NCBI RefSeq assembly: GCF_022760965.1
Contig: NZ_JAKVIJ010000003.1
Coordinates: 62,001-126,000, forward strand
Source of the DNA: Simplicispira sedimenti
GTDB taxonomy: Bacteria; Pseudomonadota; Gammaproteobacteria; Burkholderiales; Burkholderiaceae_C
Direction of reading: 5' to 3'
DNA: 64,000 bases
Of the stretch, positions 25,844 to 35,304 are shown one piece after another. The notes beneath the pieces are model-generated. The model did no database searches, was not told the origin of the DNA, and saw only the letters and a program-made list of their open reading frames with translations. Both the position numbers and the translations under genes were made by a program. Numbering within the stretch: the first letter of the stretch is position 1; each line of letters begins with the position of its first letter.

Positions 25844-26556
25844 CAGGAGGATGGGATGCTGTCGCGCAGCGCCTGCAGGTCCAGCACACGCACCCCGCCG
25901 TATTCCACGCGGATGACCCCGCGCGCCTGCAGGGCCGCGAGCGCTTCGTTCACGCGTTGGCGCGACAGGCCCACCAAGTAGGCCAGTTCCTGCTGGGTGA
26001 TGCGCAGCACCTGGCCCACACCGGGGTACAGCGTGGGGTTGAACAAGGCCGCCAGGCTGCGCGCCACGCGGGCGTTGGGGCTGTTGAGGCGGTCGATCTC
26101 GCGCGCCGCAATGAACTGGCCCAGGCGCTCGTTGAGCTGGTGCATGACAAAGCGGTTGAAGCCCAGCGAATGGTCCAGCAGCCAGTGGAAGGTGTCTATG
26201 GGCAGGCCCGCCACCACGCTTTTGCGCAGGGCCTGTACGTTGTAGCGGTAGGGCTCGCGCTTGACGGCCGTGCCTTCGCCAAACCAGCCGCCCGGCGGCA
26301 GGCCGGCAAAGGTCATGGTGCCGCCGTCGGCGTTGTCGTTGCTCATCTTGAGCAGGCCCTCGATCACGCCGAACCAGTAGGTGACGGGGCGCCCAACGCG
26401 GCACACATAGTCGCCGGGCAGCGCGTCGCCCACCAGCAGCACCTCTTCGGCGCAGGTGCGCTCGTGCGGTTGCAGCAAGGGCAGCCAGGGAATGTCCGCC
26501 AGTTCATCGGCCGTGGGTTTGCGGCGGCGGTGGTGCAAGGACAGATCGGTGCTCAT
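25843..26556 (-). CDS. Crp/Fnr family transcriptional regulator
   Basis: A 237-residue regulator with a cyclic-nucleotide-binding-like beta-roll (about 35-130; GGWFGEGTAVKREPYRYNV) and a C-terminal winged HTH (about 185-230; ITQQELAYLVGLSRQRVNEA). No Fnr-type cysteine cluster is at the N-terminus, and the phosphate-binding Arg-Ser of cAMP-binding Crp is absent, so the effector is unknown. ATG 26556 is used. It is divergent from a binding-protein gene, and a 16-bp palindrome of Crp-site architecture (26628-26643) lies between them. Confidence 0.9.
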   Translation of the reverse strand: MSTDLSLHHRRRKPTADELADIPWLPLLQPHERTCAEEVLLVGDALPGDYVCRVGRPVTYWFGVIEGLLKMSNDNADGGTMTFAGLPPGGWFGEGTAVKREPYRYNVQALRKSVVAGLPIDTFHWLLDHSLGFNRFVMHQLNERLGQFIAAREIDRLNSPNARVARSLAALFNPTLYPGVGQVLRITQQELAYLVGLSRQRVNEALAALQARGVIRVEYGGVRVLDLQALRDSIPSS

Positions 26557-26627
26557 GCGGTGCAAGTAAAGCGAAAGGCAGCAGGGGCAGAGTGCGACGC
26601 GGAATGCGGGAATACCACGATCCCAAA

Positions 26628-26643
26628 TGTCGTCGCAAGGACA
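26628..26643. promoter_or_regulatory. Palindromic site TGTC-N8-GACA, candidate Crp/Fnr-family operator, copy 1
   Basis: Sequence TGTCGTCGCAAGGACA in the Crp/Fnr - binding protein divergent spacer. A second copy (27917-27932) differs at two positions only. The 16-bp length and 5-6-5 layout match Crp-family sites. Assignment to the adjacent regulator is inference. Confidence 0.55.
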
Positions 26644-26716
26644 AAATAATTCCAATTTAGACCTGAAGATACAACGATACAGGAAGTTACACCGCCGTGT
26701 GAACCCAGGAGACACC

Positions 26717-27871
26717 ATGCCCACCTTCCAAGCATCCACCATGAGCCGCCGCCGCGTGCTGGCCAGCGTTGGTCTCGCACTGCCCTGGTTGGCCGCCACC
26801 CGCGCATTGGCCCAAGAGGCACCGCTCAAGTTGTGCCAGTCCACGGCCTTGACGGGGCCGCTGGGGGATCTGGGCTCGGCCATGCACCAGGGGGCGGTGG
26901 CTGCTTTCACCGCCATCAACGCCAAAGGCGGGATCCAAGGCCGTCAGATCCTGCTGCAGACACTGGACGACGGTTACGAAGTGCCGCGTGCCTTGGCTAA
27001 CCTCGACACCTTTCTGGCCGACAAGGATTGCTTCGCGTTGTTCAACTGCATGGGCACTCCCATGGTCGAAGCCATGTTGCCGAAGGTGCAGGACAGCGGG
27101 GTGCCGTTCTTTGCGCCGTTCACGGGCGGCCAGCTCAGCCGCATCCCGGGGGCGCGCAATGTGTTCAACATCCGCGCCAGCTATGCCGAAGAAGCCGAGA
27201 AGTGCATTCAACACCTTGCCACGTTGGGCATACAGCGTATTGCGGTAGTCCAGCAGAACAATACCTTTGGCAAGGAGGTGTTGACCGGTGCGCGCGCCGC
27301 CATGGAGCGCGCCAAGGTTCCCGAGGGCCGCACGGCCACCGTGGAGAACAACGCATCGGACGCAGCGGCCGCAGCCCAGAAAATTGCCGATGCCAACCCG
27401 GAGGCCGTGCTTGTGGGCCTGGCAGGCAAGCCTGCGCTGGAGTTCATCAAGGCCTTTCGCACGCTGCGACCTGGGGTCACGCTCTATGCGTTGTCGGTGC
27501 TGGGCACGGCGGCCAACGTCAAGGCCTTGGGTAGTCATGCAGTGGGCTTGGTGATCTCTCAGGTCATGCCCCTGCCCACCAACGCCATCATCCCGGTCGT
27601 GCGCGATTTTCAGACGGCCTGGAAGGCCATTGACAGCAAGATGGAGCCATCGCACCTGGCCCTGGAGGGCTACATCAACGCCCGGGTGTTTGCCGAAGCC
27701 TTGCAGCGCGCGGGCAAGAGTCCCATGCGCGCCTCCTTCATCGATGCGACCTGGGGCCTGCGCAAGATGGATGTGGGTGGTTTCGAGATCAACGCCAGCG
27801 TCCCCGAGCGCAATGCTTCGCGCTTTGTGGAGCTGACGCTGGTGAACAGGGAGGGGCGGTTTGTGCGCTGA
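26717..27871 (+). CDS. ABC transporter substrate-binding protein, Tat-exported, branched-chain amino acid type
   Basis: A 384-residue periplasmic binding protein of the Leu/Ile/Val (peripla_BP_6) family. The signal peptide carries a twin-arginine motif (MSRRRVLASVGLALPW), suggesting folded export through Tat. The mature part shows the family hallmarks LCQSTALTGPLGDLG and AFTAINAKGGIQGRQ. AGGAG stands close before ATG 26717. It is an orphan binding protein separated from the downstream transporter operon by 174 bp, but both carry the same upstream palindrome, so they may share regulation and permease. Confidence 0.9.
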   Translation: MPTFQASTMSRRRVLASVGLALPWLAATRALAQEAPLKLCQSTALTGPLGDLGSAMHQGAVAAFTAINAKGGIQGRQILLQTLDDGYEVPRALANLDTFLADKDCFALFNCMGTPMVEAMLPKVQDSGVPFFAPFTGGQLSRIPGARNVFNIRASYAEEAEKCIQHLATLGIQRIAVVQQNNTFGKEVLTGARAAMERAKVPEGRTATVENNASDAAAAAQKIADANPEAVLVGLAGKPALEFIKAFRTLRPGVTLYALSVLGTAANVKALGSHAVGLVISQVMPLPTNAIIPVVRDFQTAWKAIDSKMEPSHLALEGYINARVFAEALQRAGKSPMRASFIDATWGLRKMDVGGFEINASVPERNASRFVELTLVNREGRFVR

Positions 27872-27915
27872 ACGGGGTGCTTGCGGGTTATCCCCCGCCC
27901 GTATTTACCCCTAAA

Positions 27916-27933
27916 TTGTCATCGCAAAGACAA
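27916..27933. promoter_or_regulatory. Palindromic site TTGTC-N8-GACAA, candidate Crp/Fnr-family operator, copy 2
   Basis: Sequence TTGTCATCGCAAAGACAA, 113 bp before the first gene of the transporter operon. The core is 14/16 identical to the site at 26628-26643. Confidence 0.55.
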
Positions 27934-28045
27934 CGCGGCGTCAAAGTAACTCCTACCATGCAATTATGAATTACCAAGTCCCAGAGGCGACCTCTGGGCT
28001 TGCTGCCCCGCAAGGGCTACTGCAGACCCATCGATAGGACCCGGA

Positions 28046-29980
28046 ATGAAGACCACGTTCCCGCAACTGCTGCTCAAACATGCAGCCGAGCGCCCGACAG
28101 ACCCGGCCGTACGCGAAAAAGAGTACGGTATCTGGCAGACCTGGACCTGGAAAGACGCTGCACAGACGGTGCAGCAACTGGCCTGCGGCCTGCTGGCCCT
28201 GGGCTTCCGACGCGGGCAGAACCTGGCCCTGATCGGCGACAACCGCCCGCACCTGTACATGAGCATGGTGGCTGTGCAGAGCGTGGGTGGCGTGCCCATT
28301 CCGCTGTACCAGGACGCGGTGGCCACCGAGATGACCTTCGTGATCGAGGACGCGGAGGTGCAGTTCTTCTTCGCCGAGAACCAGGAGCAGGTGGACAAGC
28401 TGCTGGAGGTGCGCGAGTCGGTGCCCAGCGTCACCCACATCATTTACGACGACCCACGTGGCCTGCGCAACTACGAGCAACCCGGCCTCATCAGCACCGA
28501 GAAGCTGATGGCGCTGGGCGCCGAATGGGACCGCGCCCACCCCGGCGCCTGGAAGGCCGAGGTGGAACGCAACCGCCCCGAGGACGTGTCGGTCATCCTG
28601 TACACCTCGGGCACCACGGGCAAGCCCAAGGGGGTGTGCCAGACGCACTCGGCCTTCATCGCCTCGGCGCAGGGCGGGGTCGAGGTCGATCGCCTGGTGC
28701 CTACTGACAACATCATTTCCTACCTGCCCCCCGCCTGGGTGGGCGACCACCTGTTCTCGGTGGCCCAGTGGCTGGTCGCGGGCTTCACCATCAACTGCCC
28801 CGAGTCGGCAGGCACCGTGTCGATCGACCTGCGCGAGATCGGGCCGACCTACTACTTTGCGCCGCCGCGCGTGTTCGAGGGCATGCTGACCTCGGTGTCC
28901 ATCCGCATGGAAGACGCTGCCCCCTTCAAGCGCTGGCTGTACGCCAAGGCCATGGAGCTGGCGCGCCGCGTGGGCGCCGACATCCTGGACGGCAAGCCGG
29001 TCAGCAGCAGCGACCGGCTGCTGTACAAGTGGTACGACCTTTCTGTGTATGGCCCGCTGCGCAATGTGCTGGGGCTCTCGCGCATCCGCGTGGCCTACAC
29101 CGCGGGCGCGGCCATCGGCCCGGACCTGTTCCGCTTCTACCGCTCCATCGGCATCAACCTCAAGCAACTCTACGGCCAGACCGAAACCTGCGCCTATGTG
29201 TGCCTGCAGCGCGACCGGCAGGTGGACCTCAACAGCGTGGGCCAGGCGGCACCCGGCATCGAACTCAAGATCGCCGACAACGGCGAGGTGCTGGTCAAGG
29301 GCGTGTCGGTGCTCAAGGAGTACTACAAGCGCCCGGACGCCACGGCCGAGGTGATCGACGAGAACGGCTACTTCCACACCGGTGATGCCGGCGTGATCGA
29401 TGCCAACGGCCAGCTGCGCATCATCGACCGCGCCAAGGACGTGGGCAAGCTCAATGGCGGTGCCATGTTTGCGCCGAACTACATCGAGAACAAGCTCAAG
29501 TTCTTCCCGCAGATCAAGGAGGCCGTGTGCTTTGGGCACGACCGCGACCAGGTCTGCGCCTTCATCAACATCGACTTCGAGGCCGTGGGCAACTGGGCCG
29601 AGCGCCAGGGCCTGCCCTACGGCGGCTATGTGGATCTGGCCTCCAAGCCGCAGGTGCTGCAACTCATCATCGACTGCGTGTCCCAGGTCAATGCCGACCT
29701 GGCCGCCGAGGCGGGCATGGGCGATACGCAGGTGGCGCGCTTCCTGGTGCTGCACAAGGAACTGGACCCCGACGATGACGAGCTGACCCGCACGCGCAAG
29801 GTGCGCCGCGGCTTCATCGCCCAGAAGTACGCCGTGCTCGTCGATGCGCTGTATGGCGGTCGCACCGAGCAATTCATCGAAACGCAGGTCAAGTTCGAGG
29901 ATGGGCGCACCGGCAGCGTCAGTGCCACGCTCAAGATCCTCGACGCCAAGGTCCATGCGCCTGCCAAGGTCAGTGCCTGA
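28046..29980 (+). CDS. AMP-dependent acyl-CoA synthetase (long-chain type) of the transporter operon
   Basis: A 644-residue AMP-forming ligase. The phosphate loop YTSGTTGKPKG lies at about 186-196, the A5 motif YGQTET near 376, and the A7/A8 segment YFHTGDAGVIDANGQLRIID near 445. All catalytic motifs look intact, so it should activate a carboxylate to its CoA thioester in the cytosol. It opens a seven-gene plus-strand operon with a Liv-type ABC importer, suggesting that the imported substrate is a carboxylic acid trapped as CoA ester. The substrate could be aromatic, medium- or long-chain. Confidence 0.9.
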   Translation: MKTTFPQLLLKHAAERPTDPAVREKEYGIWQTWTWKDAAQTVQQLACGLLALGFRRGQNLALIGDNRPHLYMSMVAVQSVGGVPIPLYQDAVATEMTFVIEDAEVQFFFAENQEQVDKLLEVRESVPSVTHIIYDDPRGLRNYEQPGLISTEKLMALGAEWDRAHPGAWKAEVERNRPEDVSVILYTSGTTGKPKGVCQTHSAFIASAQGGVEVDRLVPTDNIISYLPPAWVGDHLFSVAQWLVAGFTINCPESAGTVSIDLREIGPTYYFAPPRVFEGMLTSVSIRMEDAAPFKRWLYAKAMELARRVGADILDGKPVSSSDRLLYKWYDLSVYGPLRNVLGLSRIRVAYTAGAAIGPDLFRFYRSIGINLKQLYGQTETCAYVCLQRDRQVDLNSVGQAAPGIELKIADNGEVLVKGVSVLKEYYKRPDATAEVIDENGYFHTGDAGVIDANGQLRIIDRAKDVGKLNGGAMFAPNYIENKLKFFPQIKEAVCFGHDRDQVCAFINIDFEAVGNWAERQGLPYGGYVDLASKPQVLQLIIDCVSQVNADLAAEAGMGDTQVARFLVLHKELDPDDDELTRTRKVRRGFIAQKYAVLVDALYGGRTEQFIETQVKFEDGRTGSVSATLKILDAKVHAPAKVSA

Positions 29981-29998
29981 GATACCGGAAAGCACCCC

Positions 29999-30784
29999 AT
30001 GACCCAGAAAAAAATCGGCGACGTCATCCTCGACGTCAAGAACATCAGTCTGCGCTTTGGCGGCGTGAAGGCGCTGACCGACATTTCGTTCAACGTGCGC
30101 GAGCATGAGATCCGCTCCATCATCGGCCCCAACGGTGCCGGCAAGAGCTCCATGCTCAACTGCATCAACGGTGTGTACACGCCCTCCGAAGGCTCCATCA
30201 CCTTCCGCGGAAAGACCTTTGGCCACATGAACAGCCGCCAGGTGGCCGAGATGGGCATCGCCCGCACCTTCCAGAACCTGGCGCTGTTCAAGGGCATGAG
30301 CGTGATCGACAACATCATGTCGGGGCGCAACCTCAAGATCAAGAGCAACCTCCTTTTGCAGGCGCTGCGCTGGGGGCCCGCCGAGCGCGAGGAAATCGCA
30401 CACCGAGAGAAGGTCGAGCACATCATCGACTTCCTGGAAATCCAGGCCTTCCGCAAGACCCCCGTGGGCCAGTTGCCCTACGGTCTGCAAAAGCGTGTGG
30501 ACCTGGGCCGCGCCCTGGCCATGGAGCCGCAGGTGCTGCTGCTCGATGAGCCCATGGCCGGTATGAACGTGGAAGAGAAGCAGGACATGTGCCGCTTCAT
30601 CCTCGACGTGAACGACGAGTTCGGCACCACCATCGTGCTGATCGAGCACGACATGGGCGTGGTGATGGACATCTCCGACCGTGTCGTGGTGCTCGACTAC
30701 GGCAAGAAGATCGGCGATGGCGAGCCTGAAGAAGTGCGCAACAACGAAGACGTGATCCGAGCCTACCTGGGCACCAGCCATTGA
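29999..30784 (+). CDS. ABC transporter ATP-binding protein, LivG type
   Basis: A 261-residue cytosolic ATPase of the branched-chain amino acid (HAAT) importer family. Walker A is GPNGAGKSS (about 44-52), the signature is LPYGLQKRVDLGRALA, and Walker B is LLLDEPMAGM followed by the LivG C-terminal part. It starts 18 bases after the ligase gene. It pairs with the LivF-type ATPase at 34495-35304. Confidence 0.94.
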   Translation: MTQKKIGDVILDVKNISLRFGGVKALTDISFNVREHEIRSIIGPNGAGKSSMLNCINGVYTPSEGSITFRGKTFGHMNSRQVAEMGIARTFQNLALFKGMSVIDNIMSGRNLKIKSNLLLQALRWGPAEREEIAHREKVEHIIDFLEIQAFRKTPVGQLPYGLQKRVDLGRALAMEPQVLLLDEPMAGMNVEEKQDMCRFILDVNDEFGTTIVLIEHDMGVVMDISDRVVVLDYGKKIGDGEPEEVRNNEDVIRAYLGTSH

Positions 30785-30800
30785 GGCGGGAGACAAGCAA

Positions 30801-31730
30801 ATGGCATTCTTTCTTGAAACACTGATCGGCGGCCTGATGGCCGGCATGCTGTATTCGCTCGTGGCCCTGGGCTTCGTGCTGATCTACAAGGCCTCGGGCG
30901 TCTTTAACTTCGCGCAGGGTGCGATGGTGCTGTTCGCGGCACTGGCCATGGCGCGCTTTTCCGAGTGGATCCCCAAGTGGACCGGTATCGACAACGCCAT
31001 CGTGGCCAACCTCGCAGCCTTCGTGATTGCAGGGATGTTCATGTTCGTCGTCGCATGGATCATCGAGCGCCTGGTACTGCGCCACCTCGTGAACCAGGAA
31101 GGCGCGACGCTGCTGATGGCCACGCTGGGGATTACCTACTTCCTCGAAGGTGTGGGCCAGACGCTCTTCGGCAGCGACATCTACAAGATCGACGTGGGCA
31201 TGCCCAAGGATCCGGTGTTCCTGTTCGAGTCCGTCTTTGAAGGCGGCGTCCTGGTGAACAAGGAGGACGTGATCGCTGCTGCCATCGCTGCCACGCTGGT
31301 GCTGCTGCTGAGCATCTTCTTCCAGAAGACCAAGACCGGCCGCGCCCTGCGCGCCGTGGCCGACGACCACCAGGCCGCCCAGTCCATTGGCATTCCGCTC
31401 AACCGCATCTGGGTCATCGTCTGGTGCGTGGCTGGTGTGGTGGCCCTGGTGGCCGGGATGATCTGGGGCTCCAAGCTGGGCGTGCAGTTCTCGCTCACCA
31501 CTGTGGCGCTGCGTGCCCTGCCGGTGGTGATTCTGGGCGGCCTGACCTCGGTGCCTGGCGCCATCATCGGTGGCCTGATCATCGGCGTGGGTGAAAAGCT
31601 CTCCGAGGTGTACCTCGGCCCGTTCGTGGGCGGTGGTATCGAAATCTGGTTTGCCTATGTGCTGGCACTGGTCTTTCTGCTGTTCCGCCCTCAGGGTCTG
31701 TTCGGCGAAAAGATCATCGACCGCGTCTGA
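30801..31730 (+). CDS. Branched-chain amino acid-type ABC permease, LivH
   Basis: A 309-residue inner-membrane permease with about eight hydrophobic segments. ALGFVLIYKASGVFNFAQGA is the LivH hallmark, and LRALPVVILGGLTSVPGA is the conserved loop for the ATPase contact. A strong GGGAG-type site precedes ATG 30801, 16 bases after LivG. Forms the channel with the LivM homologue that follows. Confidence 0.94.
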   Translation: MAFFLETLIGGLMAGMLYSLVALGFVLIYKASGVFNFAQGAMVLFAALAMARFSEWIPKWTGIDNAIVANLAAFVIAGMFMFVVAWIIERLVLRHLVNQEGATLLMATLGITYFLEGVGQTLFGSDIYKIDVGMPKDPVFLFESVFEGGVLVNKEDVIAAAIAATLVLLLSIFFQKTKTGRALRAVADDHQAAQSIGIPLNRIWVIVWCVAGVVALVAGMIWGSKLGVQFSLTTVALRALPVVILGGLTSVPGAIIGGLIIGVGEKLSEVYLGPFVGGGIEIWFAYVLALVFLLFRPQGLFGEKIIDRV

Positions 31731-31760
31731 ACCACCACAAGAACAACAAGGAGAGAACCC

Positions 31761-32837
31761 ATGTTCTACCGCGAAAACGGCCAGTTCAAGACCAGCTACC
31801 GGGCGGATCAGCAGGTCTTCCCGATTGCCCAGGACCGCATTGCCATCTTCCTGCTGCTGGCGGTGGCCTTCCTGGTGGTTCCCATGCTGGCCACCGACTA
31901 CTTCTACCGCGCCATCCTGATCCCGCTGGTCATCATGTCGATGGCCGCGCTCGGCGTGAACATCCTCGTGGGCTACTGCGGCCAGATCTCGCTGGGCTCG
32001 GGTGCCTTCATGGCCGTGGGTGCGTACGGGGCTTTCAACTTCTTTGTGCGCTTCCCTGGCATGCCCTTGATTCCGGCGCTGATTCTGGGCGGCCTGTGCG
32101 CCACGTTCTTCGGCATCCTGTTCGGCTTGCCCAGCCTGCGCGTGAAAGGCCTGTACCTGGCCGTGGCGACGCTGGCCGCGCAGTTCTTCAGCGACTGGAT
32201 GTTCCTGCGCATCAAGTGGTTCACCAACAACTCCGACTCCGGTTCGGTGTCGGTGAGCAACCTGCAGGTGCTGGGCATGCCCATCGACAGCGCCGTGAGC
32301 AAGTACATCTTCTGCCTGTCGCTGCTGGTGGTGGTCGCCATGCTGGCCAAGAACCTGGTGCGCGGCGCCATCGGCCGCGAGTGGATGGCCATCCGCGATA
32401 TGGACGTGGCCGCCGCCGTGATCGGTATTCGCCCGATGTACGCCAAGCTGAGCGCGTTTGCCGTGAGTTCCTTCATCATCGGCATGGCAGGGGCTTTGTG
32501 GGCTTTCGTGCACCTGAGCTCTTGGGAGCCGGCGGCGTTTTCGGTGGAAATCTCCTTCCGCCTGCTGTTCATGGTCATCATCGGTGGCATGGGTTCCATC
32601 ATGGGGTCCTTTTTCGGCGCGGCCTTCATCGTGGTGCTGCCTATCTTCCTGAACCAGTTCCTCCCGGCGCTGGCGGGTCTGTTCGGATTCGAGATATCCA
32701 CGGCCGCCGTATCGCACGCTGAATTCATCATTTTTGGCGGTCTGATCGTGTGGTTCCTGATTGTCGAACCCCACGGCCTGGCCAAGCTCTGGTCCATTGG
32801 CAAGCAGAAGATGCGCCTGTGGCCCTTCCCCCACTGA
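31761..32837 (+). CDS. Branched-chain amino acid-type ABC permease, LivM
   Basis: A 358-residue inner-membrane permease. The N-terminal 45 residues are a soluble extension, followed by about eight membrane segments with the LivM motif GQISLGSGAFMAVGAYGA and the conserved MGSIMGSFFGAAF. AAGGAGAG precedes ATG 31761. Partner of the LivH homologue. Confidence 0.94.
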   Translation: MFYRENGQFKTSYRADQQVFPIAQDRIAIFLLLAVAFLVVPMLATDYFYRAILIPLVIMSMAALGVNILVGYCGQISLGSGAFMAVGAYGAFNFFVRFPGMPLIPALILGGLCATFFGILFGLPSLRVKGLYLAVATLAAQFFSDWMFLRIKWFTNNSDSGSVSVSNLQVLGMPIDSAVSKYIFCLSLLVVVAMLAKNLVRGAIGREWMAIRDMDVAAAVIGIRPMYAKLSAFAVSSFIIGMAGALWAFVHLSSWEPAAFSVEISFRLLFMVIIGGMGSIMGSFFGAAFIVVLPIFLNQFLPALAGLFGFEISTAAVSHAEFIIFGGLIVWFLIVEPHGLAKLWSIGKQKMRLWPFPH

Positions 32838-32959
32838 GGCAGGCCCACTGCAGGAAATCACTTACACGCAATTCCCGATGCGCTCGCTCCTGAAGGGGGC
32901 GTCCACTGGAGACCCGGTCTTTTCCCGTGCTTCAACACTTTCATTCAAAGGAGACATCC

Positions 32960-34288
32960 ATGAAGCTTTCGAAAATCGTGATTGCCGCTGCCGTGGTGGC
33001 TGCAGGTGCCTCGTCCCTGAGCACCAGCGCCATTGCCCAGGCCAAGGAGCAGTTCTTCCCGCTGCTGTCCTACCGTACCGGTCCCTATGCACCCAATGGC
33101 ACGCCCTGGGCCAACGGCAAGCAGGACTACATCAAGCTCATCAATGCCCGTGACGGCGGCATCAACGGCGTGAAGCTGACCTTTGAGGAGTGCGAAACCG
33201 GCTACGCCACCGACCGCGGCGTGGAGTGCTACGAACGCCTCAAGAGCCGTCCTGGCGTGTCGCTGTTCGACCCGCAATCGACCGGCATCACCTTCGCACT
33301 GACCGAGAAGGCCCCTGGCGACAAGATTCCGCTGATGACGCTGGGCTATGGCCTGTCCGTCTCGCAGGACGGCATGGCCTTCAAGTGGAACTTCCCCTTC
33401 ATGGGCAGCTACTGGACCGGCGCCGACATCCTGATCCAGCACATCGGCAAGAACCTGGGAGGCATGGACAAGCTCAAGGGCAAGAAGATCGCTCTGGTCT
33501 ATCACGACAGCCCGTTCGGCAAGGAACCCATCCCGCTGCTGCAGGAGCGTTCCAAGATGCATGGCTTCGAATTGCAGATGCTGCCGGTCACGGCACCTGG
33601 CGTAGAGCAGAAAGCCACCTGGCTGCAGGTGCGCCAGAGCCGCCCCGACTTCGTGCTGCTGTGGGGCTGGGGTGTGATGAACTCCACCGCCCTGAAGGAA
33701 GCCCAGGCCACTGGCTACCCGCGCGACAAGATGTATGGCGTGTGGTGGGCTGGCGCGGAACCCGATGTGCGTGACGTGGGCGAAGGTGCCAAGGGCTACA
33801 ACGCGCTGGCGCTCAACGGCTCGGGCCAGCAACCCAAGGTCATCCAGGACATCCTCAAGCATGTGCATGACAAGGGTCAGGGCACCGGGCCTAAGGATGA
33901 AGTGGGCTCCGTGCTCTACACCCGTGGCGTGATCATCCAGATGCTGAGCATCGAGGCCGTGCGCCGCGCCCAGGAACGCTTCGGCAAGGGCAAGGTCATG
34001 ACCGGTGAGCAAGTGCGCTGGGGCCTGGAAAACCTGGCACTCGACCAGAAGAAGCTCGACGCGCTGGGCTTCAGTGGCGTGATGCGTCCGCTGTCCACCA
34101 GCTGCGCCGACCACATGGGTTCGACCTGGGCCCGCGTGCAGACCTGGGACGGCAAGAAGTGGAACATCGGCGCGGACTGGTACCAGGCCGACGAGCAGAT
34201 CCTCAAGCCCATGATCAAGGCAGGTTCTGAAAAGTACATGTCCGACAAGAAGCTGACCCGTCGCGACGCGGCTGACTGCCAGAGCTAA
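32960..34288 (+). CDS. ABC transporter substrate-binding protein of the operon
   Basis: A 442-residue periplasmic binding protein with a Sec signal peptide (about 1-26, ending STSAIA-QA). The mature region opens FFPLLSYRTGPYAPNGTPWA and has GGINGVKLTFEECETGY, the layout of the larger peripla_BP_6 proteins rather than LivJ. AAAGGAG precedes ATG 32960. It is distinct from the Tat-exported binding protein upstream, so the same permease might be served by two receptors. A family-2 element follows the stop by six bases. Confidence 0.92.
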   Translation: MKLSKIVIAAAVVAAGASSLSTSAIAQAKEQFFPLLSYRTGPYAPNGTPWANGKQDYIKLINARDGGINGVKLTFEECETGYATDRGVECYERLKSRPGVSLFDPQSTGITFALTEKAPGDKIPLMTLGYGLSVSQDGMAFKWNFPFMGSYWTGADILIQHIGKNLGGMDKLKGKKIALVYHDSPFGKEPIPLLQERSKMHGFELQMLPVTAPGVEQKATWLQVRQSRPDFVLLWGWGVMNSTALKEAQATGYPRDKMYGVWWAGAEPDVRDVGEGAKGYNALALNGSGQQPKVIQDILKHVHDKGQGTGPKDEVGSVLYTRGVIIQMLSIEAVRRAQERFGKGKVMTGEQVRWGLENLALDQKKLDALGFSGVMRPLSTSCADHMGSTWARVQTWDGKKWNIGADWYQADEQILKPMIKAGSEKYMSDKKLTRRDAADCQS

Positions 34289-34294
34289 GGACAT

Positions 34295-34412
34295 CCCCCT
34301 GGGGCGCTGCGCGCCTTCCCCCTTCTCTTGCAGCACTGCGCGCTGCGGAAGGGGGACAACGCCAGCGCTGCGGGGCGGCCCTTGCACGGCGTTCCTGGCC
34401 TGGGCCGCGCCA
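34295..34412 (-). repeat. Family-2 structured 3' element, copy 4
   Basis: Starts CCCCCTGGGGCGCTGCGCGCC six bases after the binding-protein stop. Outer arms TTCCCCCTTC and GAAGGGGGA enclose an inner stem GCAGC/GCTGC. It sits inside the operon between the binding protein and the LivF gene, so it may attenuate transcription or process the mRNA. Confidence 0.8.
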
Positions 34413-34494
34413 GTTTTTACCGGCTGTTTTTTACAGCCGCCAGCCGAAAGGGTTGCCTTGCAGCCCTCCCGATTGGCACAGCGAAGGCAACACC

Positions 34495-35304
34495 ATGGAT
34501 TCAAAAAACATTGTTCTCAACGTCAACGGCATCGAGGTCATCTACAACCATGTGATCCTCGTGCTCAAGGGTGTCTCGCTGCAGGTGCCCGAAGGCGGCA
34601 TCGTGGCCATCTTGGGCGGTAACGGCGCGGGCAAGACGACGACGCTGCGCGCCATCTCCAACCTGCTCAAGGGGGAGCGTGGCGAGGTCACCAAGGGCTC
34701 CATCGAGCTGCATGGCGAGCGCATCGAGAATCTCTCGCCTGCCGACCTCGTCAAGCGTGGCGTGGTGCAGGTCATGGAAGGTCGCCACTGCTTCGCACAC
34801 CTGACCATCGAAGAAAACCTGATGACCGGCGCCTATACGCGTTCGAGCAAGGCCGAGATCGCCGCCAACCTCGAAAAGGTCTACAACTACTTCCCGCGCC
34901 TGAAAACGCGCCGCACATCGCAGGCGGCCTACACCTCGGGCGGCGAGCAGCAGATGTGCGCCATTGGCCGCGCGCTCATGACCAACCCCAAGATGGTGCT
35001 GCTGGACGAACCCTCGATGGGCCTGGCGCCGCAAATCGTGGAGGAGGTGTTCAACATCGTGCAAGACCTCAACAAGAAGGAAAAGGTCACCTTCCTGCTG
35101 GCCGAGCAGAACACCAACATGGCCCTGAAGTATTCCGACTACGGCTACATCATGGAGTCGGGCCGGGTCGTGATGGACGGCGCCTCCGTCGATCTGGCCA
35201 GCAACGAGGACGTCAAGGAGTTCTACCTCGGCGTCGGCGGCGGCGAGCGCAAGAGCTTCAAGGACGTCAAGAGCTACAAGCGGCGCAAGCGCTGGCTTGC
35301 CTGA
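34495..35304 (+). CDS. ABC transporter ATP-binding protein, LivF type
   Basis: A 269-residue cytosolic ATPase. Walker A is GGNGAGKTT (about 39-47), the signature is TSGGEQQMCAIGRAL, and Walker B is VLLDEPSMGLAP, all LivF-like. The C-terminus is longer and Lys/Arg-rich (GERKSFKDVKSYKRRKRW) than in LivF of E. coli. ATG 34495 is used. Its stop codon is immediately followed by a family-1 repeat. Confidence 0.94.
   Translation: MDSKNIVLNVNGIEVIYNHVILVLKGVSLQVPEGGIVAILGGNGAGKTTTLRAISNLLKGERGEVTKGSIELHGERIENLSPADLVKRGVVQVMEGRHCFAHLTIEENLMTGAYTRSSKAEIAANLEKVYNYFPRLKTRRTSQAAYTSGGEQQMCAIGRALMTNPKMVLLDEPSMGLAPQIVEEVFNIVQDLNKKEKVTFLLAEQNTNMALKYSDYGYIMESGRVVMDGASVDLASNEDVKEFYLGVGGGERKSFKDVKSYKRRKRWLA

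Noticed and set aside
27872..27900. Terminator after the Tat-exported binding protein (GCGGG/CCCGC hairpin)
   Set aside because: The stem is only five pairs and no T-run follows directly, so it is not annotated.
29999..30784. ABC ATPase without the LSGGQ signature (LPYGLQ instead)
   Set aside because: LivG-type ATPases of branched-chain amino acid importers normally have a YGxQ-type signature, so this is ordinary for the family.
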